A DNA stretch of 64,000 nucleotides, from the NCBI GenBank assembly GCA_902586485.1, contig CACIHO010000002.1, positions 122,871 to 186,870 of the forward strand, in the 5' to 3' direction. Of the stretch, positions 1 through 11,446 are shown piece by piece (within the stretch, counting starts at the first letter, position 1; every line of letters begins with the position of its first letter). Origin of the DNA: an uncultured Pelagibacteraceae bacterium (lineage in GTDB: Bacteria; Pseudomonadota; Alphaproteobacteria; Pelagibacterales; Pelagibacteraceae). Below the pieces are notes generated by a model that was given only the letters and a program-made list of their open reading frames with translations, was not told the origin of the DNA and searched no databases. The translations under genes were made by a program, and so were the position numbers.

Positions 1-1248
1 TTACTTGAAGCAGATGTCTCTTTGGATGTTGCAAAAGATTTTATTGAAAAAGTTAAGCCAAAAGCATTAGGCCAAGAGATAATAAGGTCTACCTCTCCTG
101 GGGATATGGTCGTTAAAATTGTTTATGATGAGCTTGTAGACTTATTAGGTGCAACAAATAATGAGATAAATTTAAACGCAGTACCACCCGTGCCAATGAT
201 GTTAGTTGGGTTACAAGGTTCTGGAAAAACAACAACAACAGCAAAATTAGCAAAATTTTTAGAAAATAATAAAAAGAAAAAAGTAATGATGGTCAGTCTA
301 GATATTTACAGACCAGCTGCACAAGAACAACTTAGATCTTTAGGAGAACAAAATAATATTTTAACTTTACCTATTATAGAAGGTCAGCAACCTGCTGATA
401 TTTGTAGAAGAGCAATAAGTGCTGCTAATTTAAATGGAGCTGAAATAATTTTATTTGATACTGCTGGTAGAACTCAAATCGATTTACAAATGATGAGTGA
501 AATTAAGCAAATTGAAGCTGTCATTAATCCAACAGAAACTTTCTTAGTTGCAGACTCTTTAACAGGTCAAGTTGCAGCTTCAGTGGCAAAAGAATTTAAA
601 AATACAGTTAATTTATCTGGAATTATTTTAACTAGGGCTGATGGTGATGCAAGAGGTGGAGCCGCAGTGAGTATGAAATATGTTTCAAACGTTCCAATCA
701 AATTTTTAGGGATAGGAGAAAAAATAGATAATCTTGAAGTTTTCCATCCAGATAGAATTGCAAACAGAATACTTGGTATGGGGGATATCGTATCCCTTGT
801 AGAAAAGGCAGCTCAAGATTTAGGAGAAGAAAATCTTAAAAAAGCAGAGGAAAATTTAAAAAAAGGTCAATTCTCTATGGAAGATTATTTATCTCAATTA
901 AGACAAATGAAAAAAATGGGTGGCATTGAGGGAATTATGTCTTTTATGCCAGGAGTTTCTAAAATTAAATCTCAAATGGATTCAGCGGGAATTGATGAAA
1001 GTATAATTACTAAAAATGAAGCTGTTATTTTATCAATGACAAAAAAAGAAAGAGAGAACCCAAAAATAATTGATGGTTCTAGAAAAAAAAGAATTGCTAA
1101 TGGCTCTGGCACAGATCCGGCCACTATCAATAAATTGCTTAAGCAATTTAAAATGATGTCTGAAATGATGAAAAAGATGTCAAAAGGAAATCTGAAAGGT
1201 ATGTCTGATAAAGGTATACCGCCAGAGCTATTTAACCAATTAAAGTAA
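1..1248 (+). CDS. ffh: Signal recognition particle protein Ffh (SRP54), 5' end truncated by window
   Basis: Frame is open from base 1 (LLEADVSLDVAKDF...); GTPase motifs GLQGSGKTTTTAKLA, DTAGR, TRADGDARGG; Met-rich M domain at the C-terminus. Confidence 0.97.
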   Translation, partial: LLEADVSLDVAKDFIEKVKPKALGQEIIRSTSPGDMVVKIVYDELVDLLGATNNEINLNAVPPVPMMLVGLQGSGKTTTTAKLAKFLENNKKKKVMMVSLDIYRPAAQEQLRSLGEQNNILTLPIIEGQQPADICRRAISAANLNGAEIILFDTAGRTQIDLQMMSEIKQIEAVINPTETFLVADSLTGQVAASVAKEFKNTVNLSGIILTRADGDARGGAAVSMKYVSNVPIKFLGIGEKIDNLEVFHPDRIANRILGMGDIVSLVEKAAQDLGEENLKKAEENLKKGQFSMEDYLSQLRQMKKMGGIEGIMSFMPGVSKIKSQMDSAGIDESIITKNEAVILSMTKKERENPKIIDGSRKKRIANGSGTDPATINKLLKQFKMMSEMMKKMSKGNLKGMSDKGIPPELFNQLK

Positions 1249-1260
1249 AAAGGAGAAGAA

Positions 1261-1722
1261 ATGTTAAAATTAAGATTATCAAGAGGTGGAACAAAAAAAC
1301 GTCCTGTTTATAAAGTTGTTGTTGCTGACAGTCGTTTTGCAAGAGATGGAAGATTTATAGAAAAGGTTGGTTTCTTTAATCCTCTATTACCAAAAGAGAA
1401 AAAAGAAAGAGTGGGCCTAGAAGCTGAGAGAATTAAATATTGGCTTGGTCAAGGAGCTCAACCAACAACTAGAGTAGCAAGAATTTTAGGTGAGAATGAA
1501 CTAATGCCTATGCCTGCAAATGGAAATAATCCAAATAAAGCAGTGCCAAAAAAAGAGAGAAATAAAAAAGAAGAGGATAATAAAGAAGCTCCTAAAGAAG
1601 AAGCTCCTAAAGCAGAAGCAGCTCCAGCAACAGAAGCCCCTAAGGAAGAAGCTCCTAAAGCAGAAGCAGCTCCAGCAGCAGAAGCTCCTAAGGAAGAAGC
1701 TTCAGCAGAGGAAAAAAAATAA
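1261..1722 (+). CDS. rpsP: 30S ribosomal protein S16 with Ala/Pro/Glu/Lys-rich C-terminal extension
   Basis: [41 protein letters not shown] is S16; good RBS (aggagaag); repetitive tail from about residue 95. Confidence 0.97.
   Translation: MLKLRLSRGGTKKRPVYKVVVADSRFARDGRFIEKVGFFNPLLPKEKKERVGLEAERIKYWLGQGAQPTTRVARILGENELMPMPANGNNPNKAVPKKERNKKEEDNKEAPKEEAPKAEAAPATEAPKEEAPKAEAAPAAEAPKEEASAEEKK
1597..1700 (+). repeat. 48-bp in-frame tandem repeat (about 2.2 copies) encoding [11 protein letters not shown](T/A)EAPK in rpsP
   Basis: Copies at 1597-1644 and 1645-1692 differ at 2 positions; a partial third copy follows. Confidence 0.9.
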
Positions 1723-1736
1723 TTTAAAGATTATTT

Positions 1737-2423
1737 ATGTGGCAAGCTCAAGTGTTTACACTGTATCCAGAGGTTTTTCCTGGTCCTTTATCTAAAGGAC
1801 TCTATGGAAAAGCTTTATCAAATAATTTATGGAAACTTAAAGTTGTAAATATAAGAGATGCAGCTGATGACAAACATAAAACAGTAGATGACACACCTTA
1901 TGGGGGTGGTTCAGGGATGTTGTTAAAAGCAGATGTTCTTGCAAAGTCTTTAGATGAAAATAAAAATGAGAGTGAGAGAATTTTATACTTATCGCCAAAA
2001 GGAAAAAAATTTGATCAAAATTTAGCAAAAGAGCTAGCTAGTGAAAAATCTCTGTCTTTAATTTGTGGTCATTTTGAAGGTGTGGACGAAAGAATACTTT
2101 CAACAAGAAATATTGAGGAAATTAGTATTGGAGATTACGTTTTGTCAGGCGGGGAGTCAGCTGCATATGTAGTTATAGATAGTATTTTAAGATTGCTGCC
2201 AGGTGTATTAGGAAATGAAAACTCTAAATTAGATGAAACCTTTGAAAATGGTCTTCTAGAGTATCCTCAGTATACAAAACCTCAAATTTGGGAGGAAAAA
2301 GCTGTGCCAGACGTGTTATTATCAGGTGATCATAATAAAATTAAACACTGGCGTTTATCTCAATCTGAGGCTATAACACGCGACCGAAGACCAGATTTAT
2401 GGGAAAAATATAAGAAGAATTAA
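1737..2423 (+). CDS. trmD: tRNA (guanine-N1)-methyltransferase TrmD
   Basis: [38 protein letters not shown] motifs typical of TrmD. Confidence 0.97.
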   Translation: MWQAQVFTLYPEVFPGPLSKGLYGKALSNNLWKLKVVNIRDAADDKHKTVDDTPYGGGSGMLLKADVLAKSLDENKNESERILYLSPKGKKFDQNLAKELASEKSLSLICGHFEGVDERILSTRNIEEISIGDYVLSGGESAAYVVIDSILRLLPGVLGNENSKLDETFENGLLEYPQYTKPQIWEEKAVPDVLLSGDHNKIKHWRLSQSEAITRDRRPDLWEKYKKN

Positions 2424-2439
2424 CTTGATAAATATTAAC

Positions 2440-3015
2440 ATGAAAACAATTGAAGAAATAAACCAGCATAACGTAAACAAAATTCTTTCAGAAAAAAAAA
2501 TTCCAGAATTTTATCCTGGAGACGTTGTTAAAGTTGGTGTGAGAATTACCGAGGGTAAAAAAGAAAGAATTCAATATTTTGAGGGAGTGTGTATTGCTAA
2601 AAAAAGCAGAGACTTAAACTCATCTTTTACGGTTAGAAAGATTTCATTTGGAGAGGGTGTTGAGAGAACTTTTCCTTTATTTGGAACTTTAATTGACTCA
2701 ATTAAGGTTATTAGATCAGGTAAAGTAAGAAGAGCAAAACTTTATTATTTAAGAGACAGAACTGGTAAATCAGCAAGGATTGCAGAAAAAATTAGAAAAA
2801 AAATTGGTATTGATATTGAGGCAAAACCAGAGACAGTTACTGAGGAAAATGTAGCTCCTGCAGTAGAAGCAACAAAAGAAGAAGCTCCTAAAGCAGAAGC
2901 AGCACCAGTAGCAGAGGCTCCTAAAGCAGAAGCAGCACCTAAAGAAGAGGCGGCTCCAGCAGCAGAGGCTCCTAAAGAAGAACAAAAATCAGAAAGCTCT
3001 ACAGAAAAAAAATAA
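2440..3015 (+). CDS. rplS: 50S ribosomal protein L19 with EAPKAEAAP-type C-terminal extension
   Basis: [11 protein letters not shown]... [30 protein letters not shown] is L19; ATG at 2440 preferred over the track's TTG at 2425. Confidence 0.95.
   Translation: MKTIEEINQHNVNKILSEKKIPEFYPGDVVKVGVRITEGKKERIQYFEGVCIAKKSRDLNSSFTVRKISFGEGVERTFPLFGTLIDSIKVIRSGKVRRAKLYYLRDRTGKSARIAEKIRKKIGIDIEAKPETVTEENVAPAVEATKEEAPKAEAAPVAEAPKAEAAPKEEAAPAAEAPKEEQKSESSTEKK
2878..2925 (+). repeat. 48-bp segment in rplS closely similar to the rpsP tail repeat
   Basis: gaagaagctcctaaagcagaagcagcaccagtagcagaggctcctaaa versus rpsP 1597-1692 units (about 90% identical by eye). Confidence 0.85.
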
Positions 3016-3026
3016 TTTTTTTTTCA

Positions 3027-4430
3027 ATGTCTACAACATTATACGATAAAATTTGGAACGATCATCTAGTTGACCAACAAGATGATGGCACATCTTTACT
3101 TTTTGTAGATAGACATTTAATTCATGAGGTGACAAGCCCCCAAGCTTTTGAAGGATTAAGAAATTCTAACAGAAAAGTTAGACATCCAAATTTAACTTTA
3201 GCAGTTGCAGATCATAATGTTCCAACAACTGACAGATCAAAAGGTATTTCAGATGAAGAATCAAAAATTCAAGTAGATACTTTAGAGGCAAATTGTAAAG
3301 AATTCGGTGTTCAGTTATTTGGTATGGATGATAAGAGGCAAGGTATCGTTCATATTATTGGACCTGAACAAGGTTTTACTCAACCAGGTACAGTTATTGT
3401 TTGTGGAGATAGTCATACCGCAACGCATGGAGCATTTGGTGCTTTAGCATTTGGAATAGGAACTTCAGAAGTTGAGCATGTTTTAGCAACCCAAACACTA
3501 GTTCAGAAGAAAGCTAAAAATTTTAGAATTAATGTTAACGGTGAACTTCCTTTAGGAGTTACTTCTAAAGATGTAATACTTCAAATAATTGGAAAAATAG
3601 GTACAGCAGGTGGAACAGGATCTGTTGTGGAATATGCTGGAGATTTAATAAGATCTTTAAGTGTTGAGCAAAGAATGACTATTTGCAATATGACAATTGA
3701 AGGTGGTGCAAGAGCAGGATTAATTGCACCAGATGAAAAAATTTTTGAATATTTAAAAGGAAAACCAATGTCACCAAAAAGTGAAAATTGGGATAAAGCT
3801 TTGAACTATTGGGAAACTTTAAAAACAGATTCTGATGCTAGTTTTGATAAAGAAATTAGCCTTAATGCAAATGAAATTTTGCCTATGATTACATGGGGTA
3901 CATCACCGCAAGATGTAATAACAATTGATGGAAAAGTTCCAAATCCAAATAATGAGACTGATGAAGATAAAAAAAATTCAATTGAAAGAGCTTTAAAGTA
4001 TATGGGTTTAAAACCTGACATGGCAGCCACAGATATAAAAATAGATAAAGTATTTATTGGTAGTTGTACTAATGGCAGAATAGAAGATTTGAGAGAAGCA
4101 GCAAAAATCGTAAAAGATAAAAAAGTATCATCGCATGTTAATGCTATAGTAGTTCCAGGCTCAGGCTTAGTTAAAGAACAAGCAGAGCAAGAAGGACTAG
4201 ATAAAATTTTTGTTAGCTCAGGGTTTGAATGGAGAGAACCAGGTTGCTCTATGTGTTTAGCGATGAATGCCGATAAATTAAAACCAGAAGAAAGATGCGC
4301 CTCTACATCAAATAGAAATTTTGAGGGAAGACAAGGTAGAGGTGGTAGAACTCATCTAGTTAGTCCAGGAATGGCTGCAGCAGCTGCAATTTCAGGTAAT
4401 TTAGATGATGTCAGAAAGTATCAAAATTAA
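3027..4430 (+). CDS. leuC: 3-isopropylmalate dehydratase large subunit
   Basis: Aconitase-family motifs [49 protein letters not shown]. Confidence 0.97.
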   Translation: MSTTLYDKIWNDHLVDQQDDGTSLLFVDRHLIHEVTSPQAFEGLRNSNRKVRHPNLTLAVADHNVPTTDRSKGISDEESKIQVDTLEANCKEFGVQLFGMDDKRQGIVHIIGPEQGFTQPGTVIVCGDSHTATHGAFGALAFGIGTSEVEHVLATQTLVQKKAKNFRINVNGELPLGVTSKDVILQIIGKIGTAGGTGSVVEYAGDLIRSLSVEQRMTICNMTIEGGARAGLIAPDEKIFEYLKGKPMSPKSENWDKALNYWETLKTDSDASFDKEISLNANEILPMITWGTSPQDVITIDGKVPNPNNETDEDKKNSIERALKYMGLKPDMAATDIKIDKVFIGSCTNGRIEDLREAAKIVKDKKVSSHVNAIVVPGSGLVKEQAEQEGLDKIFVSSGFEWREPGCSMCLAMNADKLKPEERCASTSNRNFEGRQGRGGRTHLVSPGMAAAAAISGNLDDVRKYQN

Positions 4431-5036
4431 ATGCAAAAATTTAATAAATTAAAAAGTATCCCAGCTTATTTACCAATTGTAAATATTGATACAGATATGA
4501 TAATTCCAAAGCAGTTTTTAAAAACTATCAAAAGAACTGGTCTAGGAAAAAATTTATTTTTTGAAATGAGATATGATGATCAAGGCAAAGAAATAAATGA
4601 TTTTGTGTTAAACAAAGATCCATTTAATCAATCTAAAATTTTAATTGCTGGAAAAAACTTTGGATGTGGTTCATCAAGAGAACATGCTCCTTGGGCTTTA
4701 TTAGATTTTGGAATTACTTGTGTGATAAGCTCAAGTTATGCAGATATTTTTTTTAGTAATTGTTTTAAAAATGGAATTTTGCCTATAATCCTTGAAGAAG
4801 AAAAGATAAAAGAGCTATCTGAATACGCAAATAGACAAGAAGAAATCTCTATTGATTTGAATGAAGAAAAAATAGTTTATGGAAATAATGAGCTAAAATT
4901 TGAAGTTGATCCATTTAAGAAAAAATGTTTGTTAGAAGGGCTTGATGATATCGCTTTATCACTAAAAAAATCAGAAAAAATAGAAAAGTTTGAAACAAAT
5001 TTAAAAAACGAAAAGCCTTGGGTATTTAATGATTAA
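4431..5036 (+). CDS. leuD: 3-isopropylmalate dehydratase small subunit
   Basis: [33 protein letters not shown]. Confidence 0.97.
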   Translation: MQKFNKLKSIPAYLPIVNIDTDMIIPKQFLKTIKRTGLGKNLFFEMRYDDQGKEINDFVLNKDPFNQSKILIAGKNFGCGSSREHAPWALLDFGITCVISSSYADIFFSNCFKNGILPIILEEEKIKELSEYANRQEEISIDLNEEKIVYGNNELKFEVDPFKKKCLLEGLDDIALSLKKSEKIEKFETNLKNEKPWVFND

Positions 5037-6135
5037 AGTAAAAAAAAGAAAAATACTTTTACTTCCTGGTGATGGTATTGGTCCAGAGGTAATAACTGAG
5101 GTAAAAAAAATCATTAACTGGTTTAATGATAAAAAATCTTTAGATTTTGAAATTGATCAGGAGCTAGTTGGTGGTTGTTCTTATGATAAACATGGCACCC
5201 CAATCACTGATGAGGTTTTTTATAAAGCACTAGAAAGTGAAGTAATTATGCTTGGAGCAGTTGGTGGTCCTACATGGGATAACCTAGAATTTTCCAAAAA
5301 ACCAGAAAGAGCATTATTAAAACTTAGGAAAGAATTAAAGCTTTTTGCAAACTTAAGGCCTGCAATTTGTTTTAAACAATTAGTCGATGCTTCAACCCTT
5401 AAGCCAGAGGTAGTTTCAGGACTAGATATAATGATAGTAAGAGAGTTAACGGGTGGAATATATTTTGGTGAACCTAGAGGAATAAAGCCAATTGAAAATG
5501 GTGAAAGAAAAGGAATTAATACTCATACATATACAACTAGTGAAATTACAAGAGTAGCTAGAGTTGCTTTTGATTTAGCAAGAAAAAGATCAAACAAAGT
5601 TACATCATGTGAAAAGTCAAATGTAATGGAAGCCGGACAATTATGGAAAGAAGAAGTTAAAGAACTTCATGAAAAAGAATACAAAGATGTAGAGTTAAGC
5701 CATATGTTAGCAGATAACTGCGCAATGCAACTTTTAAGAAACCCAAAGCAATTTGATGTAATTGTAACCGATAATTTATTTGGGGATATGCTGTCTGATC
5801 AAGCTTCGATGTTAACTGGATCTTTAGGTCTTTTGCCGTCAGCGTCTTTGGGTGCAAAAAATAAAGATGGTGAGATGAGAGCAATGTATGAGCCAATACA
5901 TGGATCGGCTCCTGATATAGCTGGACAAGGTATTGCAAATCCAATAGCTTCTATTTTAAGTTTTGCTATGGCTTTAAGGTACTCTTTAGATCTTGATAAA
6001 GAAGCAGATGATTTAGAAAAGGCAGTTCAAGATGTTCTAAATGATGGATTAAGAACAAAAGACATAATGTCAGAAGGCATGAAAGAAACGTCTACTTCAG
6101 CAATGGGTGATGCGATAATTTCAAAATTGCAATAA
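5029..6135 (+). CDS. leuB: 3-isopropylmalate dehydrogenase
   Basis: [41 protein letters not shown]; overlaps leuD by 8 bp. Confidence 0.97.
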   Translation: MIKVKKRKILLLPGDGIGPEVITEVKKIINWFNDKKSLDFEIDQELVGGCSYDKHGTPITDEVFYKALESEVIMLGAVGGPTWDNLEFSKKPERALLKLRKELKLFANLRPAICFKQLVDASTLKPEVVSGLDIMIVRELTGGIYFGEPRGIKPIENGERKGINTHTYTTSEITRVARVAFDLARKRSNKVTSCEKSNVMEAGQLWKEEVKELHEKEYKDVELSHMLADNCAMQLLRNPKQFDVIVTDNLFGDMLSDQASMLTGSLGLLPSASLGAKNKDGEMRAMYEPIHGSAPDIAGQGIANPIASILSFAMALRYSLDLDKEADDLEKAVQDVLNDGLRTKDIMSEGMKETSTSAMGDAIISKLQ

Positions 6136-6161
6136 AACTAGAATTATTTTAAGGTTTAAAT

Positions 6162-7925
6162 ATGCCAAGTTATACAGCTCCAGTAAAAGACATGATGTTT
6201 CTCTTTGAAAAATTAAGAGACAATAAAAATTATAATGAACTTGAAAAATATAATGAAGTTAGTTCAGATCTAGTGAAAGATATTTTAGAGGAAGCAGCCA
6301 AGATAAATCAAAATTTAATTTTACCTCTTGCTAAATCAGGAGATGAAAATCCAGCGGTTTTAGAAAATGGTGTTGTCAGAACACCCCCAGGCTACAAAGA
6401 AGCGTATCAAAAGTATATTGAGGATGGTTGGACTTCATTGTCTTGTGATCCAAAATATGGAGGTCAAGGAATGCCAAAAACAGTAAGTGCATTTTTTGAT
6501 GAAATGCTATCTTCAGCAAGCTTGTCATTTAAATTATATAGTGAACTAAGTATTGGTGCTTATAATTGTATCAATCATCATGCCTCTGATGAAATTAAAA
6601 ATAAATATTTACCAAAGATTGTAGAAGGTAAGTGGAGTGGTACAATGTGTTTAACAGAACCAGTCTGTGGTACCGACCTTGGCTTGTTAAAAACTAAAGC
6701 AATTAAACAATCAGATAATACTTATAAAATTAGTGGTCAAAAAATATTCATAACTTCAGGAGACCATGATTTAACCGAAAATATTATTCACTTAGTTTTG
6801 GCAAGATCACCAGACTCTCCATCTGGTACTAAGGGAATTAGTTTATTTTTAGTTCCAAAATATATTGTTAACCAGGATGGTAGTATTGGTCCAAGAAATG
6901 GAATTTCAACTGGATCAATTGAGAGTAAGATGGGTATTAAAGGTTCAGCAACTTGTGTTTTAAATTTTGATGATGCAACTGGTTACATGATTGGTAACAA
7001 AGATAAAGGTCTTAGTGCAATGTTCACAATGATGAATTTAGAGCGAATAGTTGTAGGCATTCAAGGTTTAGGTATTTCTGAAATTGCTTATCAAAATTCA
7101 CTTTCTTACGCAAAAGAAAGAAAGCAAGGAAAAACAAATAATTCAAAATCTAATAATGGTGCAGATTTTATAATTGATCATGCAGACATTAGAAGAACTT
7201 TACTTAATATGAAATCAATAATTGAGGGTGAAAGAGCATTATGTTTTTGGCTTTCTCAACAAACAGAAGTAAGTCTTTATCATCCAGACGAAAAAATTAA
7301 ACAAGCTGCTTTAGATTACGTTTCATTAATGACGCCTGTGGTTAAATCACTTTTTACAGATTTAGCTATGGAAATTACTAGCGATGCAATGCAGATACAT
7401 GGAGGATATGGATATACTAGAGACCAAGGTATTGAGCAATTATATCGAGATAATCGTATTACCCCAATTTATGAAGGAACAAATTCCGTACAGGCTGCAG
7501 ATTTAGTATTTAGAAAATTATCTAACAAAAAAGGCGATGTTATAAATAAGTTTTTAGAAATGATTAAATCTGAATGTGAGAGCAAAAATGAAAAAGTAAA
7601 AACATTTTCTAAAGAATTAAACCATTATTTAGATATTTTATCCAAATTCACAGATTGGATAAATGATAAAAATAAAATTGAAAAGGATGATGTTAGTGCT
7701 GCAGCAAATGATTATTTAAAAAGCTTAGGTTATGTTTCAATTGCTTATGCTTGGATTAAAATTTTAGAGGTTAGTTTTAATGATTTTAATACAAATAAAG
7801 AATTTTATAGTGATAAAATAAATACAGCTAAATTTTATTTTGATAAGGTATTACCTCGGGCTGAGTATCATTACAAATCAGCAATCTCGGGAAGCTCAAA
7901 TATAATGAATTTTAAGTTTAATTAA
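6162..7925 (+). CDS. dmdC: Acyl-CoA dehydrogenase, probable 3-methylmercaptopropionyl-CoA dehydrogenase DmdC
   Basis: About 590-aa FadE5-like acyl-CoA dehydrogenase (CLTEPVCGTDLG, QIHGGYGYTRDQGIEQLYRDNRITPIYEGTN), in an operon with dmdB and dmdA. Confidence 0.88.
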   Translation: MPSYTAPVKDMMFLFEKLRDNKNYNELEKYNEVSSDLVKDILEEAAKINQNLILPLAKSGDENPAVLENGVVRTPPGYKEAYQKYIEDGWTSLSCDPKYGGQGMPKTVSAFFDEMLSSASLSFKLYSELSIGAYNCINHHASDEIKNKYLPKIVEGKWSGTMCLTEPVCGTDLGLLKTKAIKQSDNTYKISGQKIFITSGDHDLTENIIHLVLARSPDSPSGTKGISLFLVPKYIVNQDGSIGPRNGISTGSIESKMGIKGSATCVLNFDDATGYMIGNKDKGLSAMFTMMNLERIVVGIQGLGISEIAYQNSLSYAKERKQGKTNNSKSNNGADFIIDHADIRRTLLNMKSIIEGERALCFWLSQQTEVSLYHPDEKIKQAALDYVSLMTPVVKSLFTDLAMEITSDAMQIHGGYGYTRDQGIEQLYRDNRITPIYEGTNSVQAADLVFRKLSNKKGDVINKFLEMIKSECESKNEKVKTFSKELNHYLDILSKFTDWINDKNKIEKDDVSAAANDYLKSLGYVSIAYAWIKILEVSFNDFNTNKEFYSDKINTAKFYFDKVLPRAEYHYKSAISGSSNIMNFKFN

Positions 7926-9541
7926 TGAGCCATTACGATACAAATTTAGATAAAAATAAAGCAAATCACGTACCCCTCACTCCCTTAACTTTTTTAAAAA
8001 GAGCAAAAGAAATCTACCCAAATTATGAGGCTATAATATATGAAGAAAGAAATTATACCTGGGCTGAAGTTTATAAAAGAGTTGTAAAATTTGCTAGTGC
8101 ATTGACAAAAATAGGTATTAAAAAAGGTGACACGGTTTCATTCTTAGCTTTCAATACACCAGAGATTTTTGAAGCACACTACTCTGTACCTATGACTGGT
8201 GCAGTTCTTAATACGATAAATATAAGATTAGATGCCAAAACAATTTCCTATATTTTAGATCATAGCGAGGCAAAAGTGTTAGTTGTGGATAGACAACTTC
8301 ATGGAGAAGTAAAAAAAGCATTAAAAAATCTTAATAAAAAAATAACTATTATTGACATAAACGATAAATATGCTGACCAATCAAAATTGGAAAAAATTGG
8401 TGATTTAGAATATGAAAGTTTTTTAAATACAGGTGATGAAAATTACCAATGGCAAATGCCCGAAGATGAGTGGCAAGCTATATCACTAAGTTATACATCA
8501 GGTACTACAGGAAATCCCAAAGGTGTTGTCTATCATCATAGGGGAGCATATTTAATGTCTACAGGAAGCTCGGTTGCTTGGAATATGCCAAATAGATTAA
8601 ATTTTTTAACAGTTGTTCCAATGTTCCATTGCAATGGCTGGTGTTATCCATGGACTGTGCCGATGCTAAACGGAAGAACAATATGTTTAAGAAATATAGA
8701 TATTAAAAAAATTTTTGAACTTATTGATAAATATGAAATCACTCATTTTGGTGGTGCTCCAATAGTATTGAATATGATTACTGGAGCCCCAGAAAGTGAT
8801 AAGAAAAAATTAAAACAAAAAGTTTATGTTTTAACTGCTGGTGCTCCTCCACCAAGTATAATTTTTAAAAAAATGAGAGCTCTCGGATTTGAAGTAATGC
8901 ATGTATATGGTTTAACAGAAACTTATGGGCATGTAACTCTGTGTGCCTGGAATGATGAGTGGAATAATTTCGATGAAGAAAAACAAAACGAGATTAAAGC
9001 AAGACAAGGTGTAAAGTATCCTAATACGGAAGGTGTCGTTGTTTTAGACCCTGAGACAATGAAAGAAGTTCCTAGAGACGGAAAGACAATCGGTGAAATC
9101 ATGATTAGAGGAAATGTCGTAATGAAGGGATATTTCAAAGATAAAGAGGCTACCGAAAAAGCCATGAAAGATGGTTGGTTTCACAGTGGTGATTTAGCTG
9201 TAATGCATTCTGATGGCTATATTAAAATACAAGATAGATCAAAAGATATAATTATTTCTGGAGGAGAAAATATTTCTTCAATTGAAATTGAAAATACTTT
9301 ATCCAAACACCCATCCGTTTCGATTGCTGCGGTTGTTGCAAAACCAGACGAAAAATGGGGTGAAGTGCCATGTGCATTTATTGAAGTGGTTAAAGACAAA
9401 CCAGTTAGCGAGAAAGAATTAATTGATTTTTGTAAAGAAACTTTAGCAGGCTTTAAAGTTCCAAAAAAGGTTGTTTTTTGTGAGTTACCAAAAACCTCAA
9501 CAGGTAAAATACAAAAATTTGAACTGAGAAAACAAGTTTAG
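7925..9541 (+). CDS. dmdB: Acyl-CoA ligase, probable methylmercaptopropionate-CoA ligase DmdB
   Basis: AMP-binding motifs SYTSGTTGNPKGVVYHHRG, YGLTETYG, GWFHSGDLA, STGKIQKFELR; dmd context. Confidence 0.88.
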   Translation: MSHYDTNLDKNKANHVPLTPLTFLKRAKEIYPNYEAIIYEERNYTWAEVYKRVVKFASALTKIGIKKGDTVSFLAFNTPEIFEAHYSVPMTGAVLNTINIRLDAKTISYILDHSEAKVLVVDRQLHGEVKKALKNLNKKITIIDINDKYADQSKLEKIGDLEYESFLNTGDENYQWQMPEDEWQAISLSYTSGTTGNPKGVVYHHRGAYLMSTGSSVAWNMPNRLNFLTVVPMFHCNGWCYPWTVPMLNGRTICLRNIDIKKIFELIDKYEITHFGGAPIVLNMITGAPESDKKKLKQKVYVLTAGAPPPSIIFKKMRALGFEVMHVYGLTETYGHVTLCAWNDEWNNFDEEKQNEIKARQGVKYPNTEGVVVLDPETMKEVPRDGKTIGEIMIRGNVVMKGYFKDKEATEKAMKDGWFHSGDLAVMHSDGYIKIQDRSKDIIISGGENISSIEIENTLSKHPSVSIAAVVAKPDEKWGEVPCAFIEVVKDKPVSEKELIDFCKETLAGFKVPKKVVFCELPKTSTGKIQKFELRKQV

Positions 9542-9548
9542 GTAATTT

Positions 9549-10322
9549 TTGATTTTTCAAATAGAAAATAAAAATATTCATGTATCAGATGCTGGACAGG
9601 GAATAGATTTAAATAAAGAAACAATTGTATTTCTTCATGGAAGTGGTCTATCCCACATAGTTTGGTCATTAACTGAACAATTTTTTTCTAACAAAAATTT
9701 TAATGTATTATCTATTGATTTACCTGGGCATGGTAATTCAGATGGACCCTGCTTAGATAGTATTGAAAAAATTGCTGATTGGTTAGAGCAAGTATTTGTA
9801 AAATTAAATTTAAAACAACTATTTATTGTTGGGCACTCTCAAGGATGTCTGGAGATACTCGAATATGCATCTAAATATAAAAATAGATTAAAAAAAATAG
9901 TTTTCGTTGGTGGTTCAAATAGAATGCCAGTTCATCCAGATCTAATCGATTTAGCAAAAAATGGAGATAGTGATGCTGTTAAATTGATGATGAAGTGGGG
10001 CTATGAAGGTTCAAAAAAATTTATAGGAGGTAATCCAGTGGAAAAAATAATACAGTCACCAAGAGATATTAGAGAAATATTAGCAGTCGATTTAATTGCA
10101 TGTAATAATTATACCAACGGCTCTAATGCTGCTAGATTAATAGACTGTCCCTCTTTGTTGATATTTGGATCATTAGACAAAATGGTAAATCTAGAGTCAG
10201 GTAAAAAGTTTTCTAATTTAATTAAAAAATCAACAACACATATAATTGAGGGTTGTGGTCATATGATTATGATTGAAAAAGCATTCGAAATGAGAGACAA
10301 GGTTTTAGAATTTTTAAAATAA
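9549..10322 (+). CDS. Alpha/beta hydrolase encoded between dmdB and dmdA
   Basis: [10 protein letters not shown] oxyanion region, nucleophile elbow GHSQG, acid FGSLDKMV, histidine [12 protein letters not shown] start; abuts dmdA. Confidence 0.88.
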   Translation: MIFQIENKNIHVSDAGQGIDLNKETIVFLHGSGLSHIVWSLTEQFFSNKNFNVLSIDLPGHGNSDGPCLDSIEKIADWLEQVFVKLNLKQLFIVGHSQGCLEILEYASKYKNRLKKIVFVGGSNRMPVHPDLIDLAKNGDSDAVKLMMKWGYEGSKKFIGGNPVEKIIQSPRDIREILAVDLIACNNYTNGSNAARLIDCPSLLIFGSLDKMVNLESGKKFSNLIKKSTTHIIEGCGHMIMIEKAFEMRDKVLEFLK

Positions 10323-11431
10323 TGAAAAGTTTTTCAATTGCAAAATCAAGAAGGCTGAGAGGCACTCCTTATACCTCTAGAATAGAAAAACAAGGGGTTA
10401 CGGCTTATACAATATACAATCATATGTTGCTTCCAGCTGCCTTTGGTTCAATTGAGGACTCATACCATCACTTAAAACAGTATGTTCAAATTTGGGATGT
10501 AGCTGCTGAAAGACAGGTAGAAATTTCTGGTAAAGACTCAGCGAAATTAGTTCAGTTGATGACTTGTAGAGATTTATCTAAATCGAAAGATGGAAGATGT
10601 TATTATTGTCCAATAATTGATGATAACGCAGGTCTGATAAATGATCCAGTTGTACTTAGATTAAATGAAAATAAATGGTGGGTATCTCTTGCTGACTCAG
10701 ATGTAATATTATTTGCAAAAGGATTAGCTATTGGAAATAAATTTGACGTAAAGATTTTTGAACCTGATGTTGATATAATGGCCGTACAAGGTCCAAAGTC
10801 ATTTGAATTAATGGAAAAAGTTTTTGGAGATAAGATAGTTAATTTAAAATTCTTTGGTTTTGATTATTTTGAATTTGGTGGTGATAAACATTTAATTGCA
10901 AGATCTGGTTGGTCTAAACAGGGTGGTTATGAAATTTATGTAGAACATAATGTTTCTGGATTAAAATTATATGATCATCTTTTTGAAATTGGAAAAGAAT
11001 TTAATATCAAACCAGGTTGTCCGAATTTAATAGAACGTATTGAAAGTGGATTATTATCGTATGGAAATGATATCGATAATGGAGATAATCCATATGAATG
11101 TGGATTTGATAAATATATTAACATAGACAGCGAAGTTAATTTTTTAGGTAAAGAGAAATTAAAAAAAATTAAATCTGAAGGAATTAAAAAAAAATTAATG
11201 GGAGTAATGCTTGATATAGATAAAATAAGTATTACAGGATCATTGGAATTAAGTGATCAAAACAATAATATAATTGGAGAATTGAGATCAGCTTGCTATT
11301 CACCACATTTTAAAAAAGTTATTGGTATTGCTATGATGAAAAAACCACACTGGAACGTCGATCAGGATATAAAAGCTAAGATAAATGGTGAAATATGTGT
11401 GGGTAAAGTTTGCGATTTACCTTTTATTTAG
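10322..11431 (+). CDS. dmdA: Dimethylsulfoniopropionate demethylase DmdA
   Basis: GcvT-like; [79 protein letters not shown]... closely resembles Pelagibacter DmdA. Confidence 0.95.
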   Translation: MKSFSIAKSRRLRGTPYTSRIEKQGVTAYTIYNHMLLPAAFGSIEDSYHHLKQYVQIWDVAAERQVEISGKDSAKLVQLMTCRDLSKSKDGRCYYCPIIDDNAGLINDPVVLRLNENKWWVSLADSDVILFAKGLAIGNKFDVKIFEPDVDIMAVQGPKSFELMEKVFGDKIVNLKFFGFDYFEFGGDKHLIARSGWSKQGGYEIYVEHNVSGLKLYDHLFEIGKEFNIKPGCPNLIERIESGLLSYGNDIDNGDNPYECGFDKYINIDSEVNFLGKEKLKKIKSEGIKKKLMGVMLDIDKISITGSLELSDQNNNIIGELRSACYSPHFKKVIGIAMMKKPHWNVDQDIKAKINGEICVGKVCDLPFI

Positions 11432-11446
11432 TATAAAACTCTAAAT

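Noticed and set aside
1520-1795. 91-aa ORF overlapping the rpsP tail (track)
   Set aside because: Out-of-frame reading of the 48-bp repeat ([12 protein letters not shown]); a compositional artifact inside rpsP.
2770-2985. 71-aa minus-strand ORF antisense to rplS
   Set aside because: Cys/Phe-rich low-complexity antisense of the L19 tail; no RBS and no recognisable domain.
3003-3026. A8/T9 inverted repeat spanning the rplS stop as a possible terminator before leuC
   Set aside because: Purely A/T self-complementarity in a very AT-rich genome, with no GC stem; also only 11 bp from the leuC start. Not distinguishable from chance.
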